Below, one piece after another: positions 62,982-64,000 of a stretch of DNA of 64,000 nt. This DNA comes from CAMLJR01 sp964631955 (GTDB lineage Bacteria; Pseudomonadota; Gammaproteobacteria; Pseudomonadales; CAMLJR01). The stretch spans positions 62,001-126,000 of the forward strand of contig CAZWBA010000005.1 in assembly GCA_964631955.1 (NCBI GenBank), written 5' to 3'. The notes beneath the pieces were generated by a model. It was given only the letters and a program-made list of their open reading frames with translations, was not told the DNA's origin and did no database searches. The position numbers were made by a program, and so were the translations under genes. Numbering within the stretch: position 1 is the first letter of the stretch; each line of letters starts with the position of its first letter.

Positions 62982-63827
62982 ATGACGGCATTGGTATTGG
63001 ACGGCAAAGCGACCGCCGCACAATCGGAAGCGGAATTAACCCAGCGCGTTGCGCGCCTGAAGGAGAAATCGGGCGGCAAGACACCGATTCTCGCCACGAT
63101 TCTGGTCGGCGACGACCCCGCTTCCGCCACTTACGTAAAAATGAAAGGCAATGCCTGCCGCCGTGTCGGTATGGATTCGCTGGCCGTCGAACTGCCCTCT
63201 TCGACCACGACCGAGCAATTGCTCGCAAAAATCGACGAACTCAATGCCGATCCCAATGTGCACGGCATTTTGCTGCAGCATCCGGTACCCGCACAGATCG
63301 ATGAGCGCGCGTGCTTCGATGCGATCGCGCTGCATAAAGATGTCGATGGCGTGACCTGTCTCGGCTTCGGCCGCATGGCGATGGGCGAGCCCGCCTATGG
63401 CTGTGCGACGCCGCAGGGCATCATGCGTTTACTGCGTCATTACAATATTCAGATCGAGGGCAAACATGCCGTTGTCGTCGGCCGCAGTCCGATTCTCGGC
63501 AAGCCGATGGCGATGATGCTGTTGCAGGCGAATGCGACCGTGACGATCTGTCATTCGAAAACCGGAAATCTCCCCGAGCTGATCAAACAGGCCGATATCA
63601 TCGTCGGCGCGGTCGGCAAACCCGAATTCATCAGGGGCGAGTGGATCAAGGACGGCGCTGTGGTCGTCGATGCGGGTTATCACCCGGGCGGTGTCGGCGA
63701 TATCGAATTGAGCGCGGTTAAAGATCGTGCGAGCGCTTATACGCCTGTGCCGGGAGGTGTGGGACCGATGACGATCAATACGCTGATCGTGCAGTCGGTC
63801 GAATCGGGCGAACGCAGTTTAGGCTAA
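62982..63827 (+). CDS. folD: Bifunctional methylenetetrahydrofolate dehydrogenase/cyclohydrolase
   Basis: A 281-residue cytosolic enzyme interconverting 5,10-methylene- and 10-formyl-tetrahydrofolate. The ATG at 62982 (MTALVLDGK) gives the normal length. An in-frame extension upstream runs into the tRNA promoter region and is rejected. Motifs: ATILVGDDPASATYVKMKGN with the catalytic Lys, GILLQHPVPAQID, ALHKDVDGV, ATPQGIMRLL, the NADP-binding VVVGRSPILGKPMAM, and TPVPGGVGPMTI. Confidence 0.96.
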   Translation: MTALVLDGKATAAQSEAELTQRVARLKEKSGGKTPILATILVGDDPASATYVKMKGNACRRVGMDSLAVELPSSTTTEQLLAKIDELNADPNVHGILLQHPVPAQIDERACFDAIALHKDVDGVTCLGFGRMAMGEPAYGCATPQGIMRLLRHYNIQIEGKHAVVVGRSPILGKPMAMMLLQANATVTICHSKTGNLPELIKQADIIVGAVGKPEFIRGEWIKDGAVVVDAGYHPGGVGDIELSAVKDRASAYTPVPGGVGPMTINTLIVQSVESGERSLG

Positions 63828-63839
63828 CGGGGATAATCG

Positions 63840-64000
63840 ATGCGCTACGGCGTCTGGATTTTATTGCTCGGCGCGGTATTCGGGTTTCAACATCGCGCCG
63901 ACATTCAAAACTGGCTGAATCCGCCGGAACCGATCACAGTGCCTGCGGGCTTTCAGGCGGTTCTATACGCTACCGAGTGGTGCGGCTACTGCGCGCGCAC
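63840..64000 (+). CDS. Membrane-anchored thioredoxin/glutaredoxin-like protein (3' truncated by the window)
   Basis: Starts at ATG 63840 with GGGG 6 bp upstream, 12 bp after folD, so it is probably co-transcribed. An N-terminal hydrophobic segment (YGVWILLLGAVFGFQ) acts as signal or anchor. Then comes a beta strand leading to EWCGYCART, a CxxC redox motif of glutaredoxin-like proteins. Only 53 codons are visible. Confidence 0.75.
   Translation, partial: MRYGVWILLLGAVFGFQHRADIQNWLNPPEPITVPAGFQAVLYATEWCGYCAR

Overview
The window looks like the chromosome of a moderately GC-rich gammaproteobacterium. Supporting this are a Fur-type iron locus, a divergent glg glycogen cluster, a DUF3391/HD-GYP phosphodiesterase, and a tRNA-Pro(TGG)/Arg(TCT)/His(GTG) cluster beside folD, an arrangement resembling pseudomonad relatives. 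I cannot name the genus. The left part (1 to about 28,000) and the right edge (62,449 to 64,000) are core chromosome. The middle is accessory.

Layout. 1-4,130: iron uptake, with the C-terminus of a PepSY-type flavoprotein reductase, a TonB-dependent catecholate-type receptor, and a divergent tonB-hemP pair; a Fur-box-like sequence precedes each of the two transcription units. 4,418-6,607: the periplasmic protease Prc. 6,654-18,855: storage-carbohydrate metabolism, with glgC, a GH57 glycosidase, malQ and pgl on the minus strand and glgB, glgA and glgP on the plus strand. Together these cover ADP-glucose synthesis, polymerisation, branching, phosphorolysis and disproportionation. 18,960-27,946: a glutathione transferase, an HD-GYP protein, an NMT1/THI5-type ABC importer, an S1/P1 nuclease, a quinone oxidoreductase, SelO and a small conserved gene. 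27,943-32,477 (all minus): an MliC-like lipoprotein, hipA, hipB, rmuC, a small protein and an HTH protein.

32,550-37,949 holds a compact defence-like operon: a 1,120-residue Fe-S nuclease/DEDD exonuclease/SF1 helicase, an HNH nuclease and a WYL regulator. Two near-identical palindromic operators lie in its divergent promoter region.

37,995-62,499 is a 24.5-kb genomic island inserted in the 3' half of tRNA-His. It is bounded by a perfect 52-bp direct repeat, carries an integrase next to the intact tRNA, and has matching AAGATAC-N4-AAGATAC arm sites inside both ends. The cargo, left to right: a divergent tyrosine recombinase, an IS3-family element with its two ORFs out of the usual phase, a two-gene unit encoding a large coiled-coil/hydrophobic protein, a 0.4-kb run of seven stem-loops, an expanded type I restriction-modification operon (hsdR, an SNF2 helicase, an acidic 644-residue protein, hsdS, and an hsdM interrupted by an in-frame TAA), an XRE regulator, a plus-strand cassette behind a strong sigma70 promoter (two unknown proteins, an AAA+ ATPase, a Phd-like protein, a small HTH protein), a Fic protein and the integrase.

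The best candidates for undescribed biology are the helicase-HNH-WYL operon with twin operators, the coiled-coil pair at 40,674-43,952, the SNF2/acidic-protein insertion in the type I operon, the stem-loop block at 44,722-45,143 and the AAA+ cassette at 56,682-59,398. All assignments are by reading the sequence; no homology search was run.
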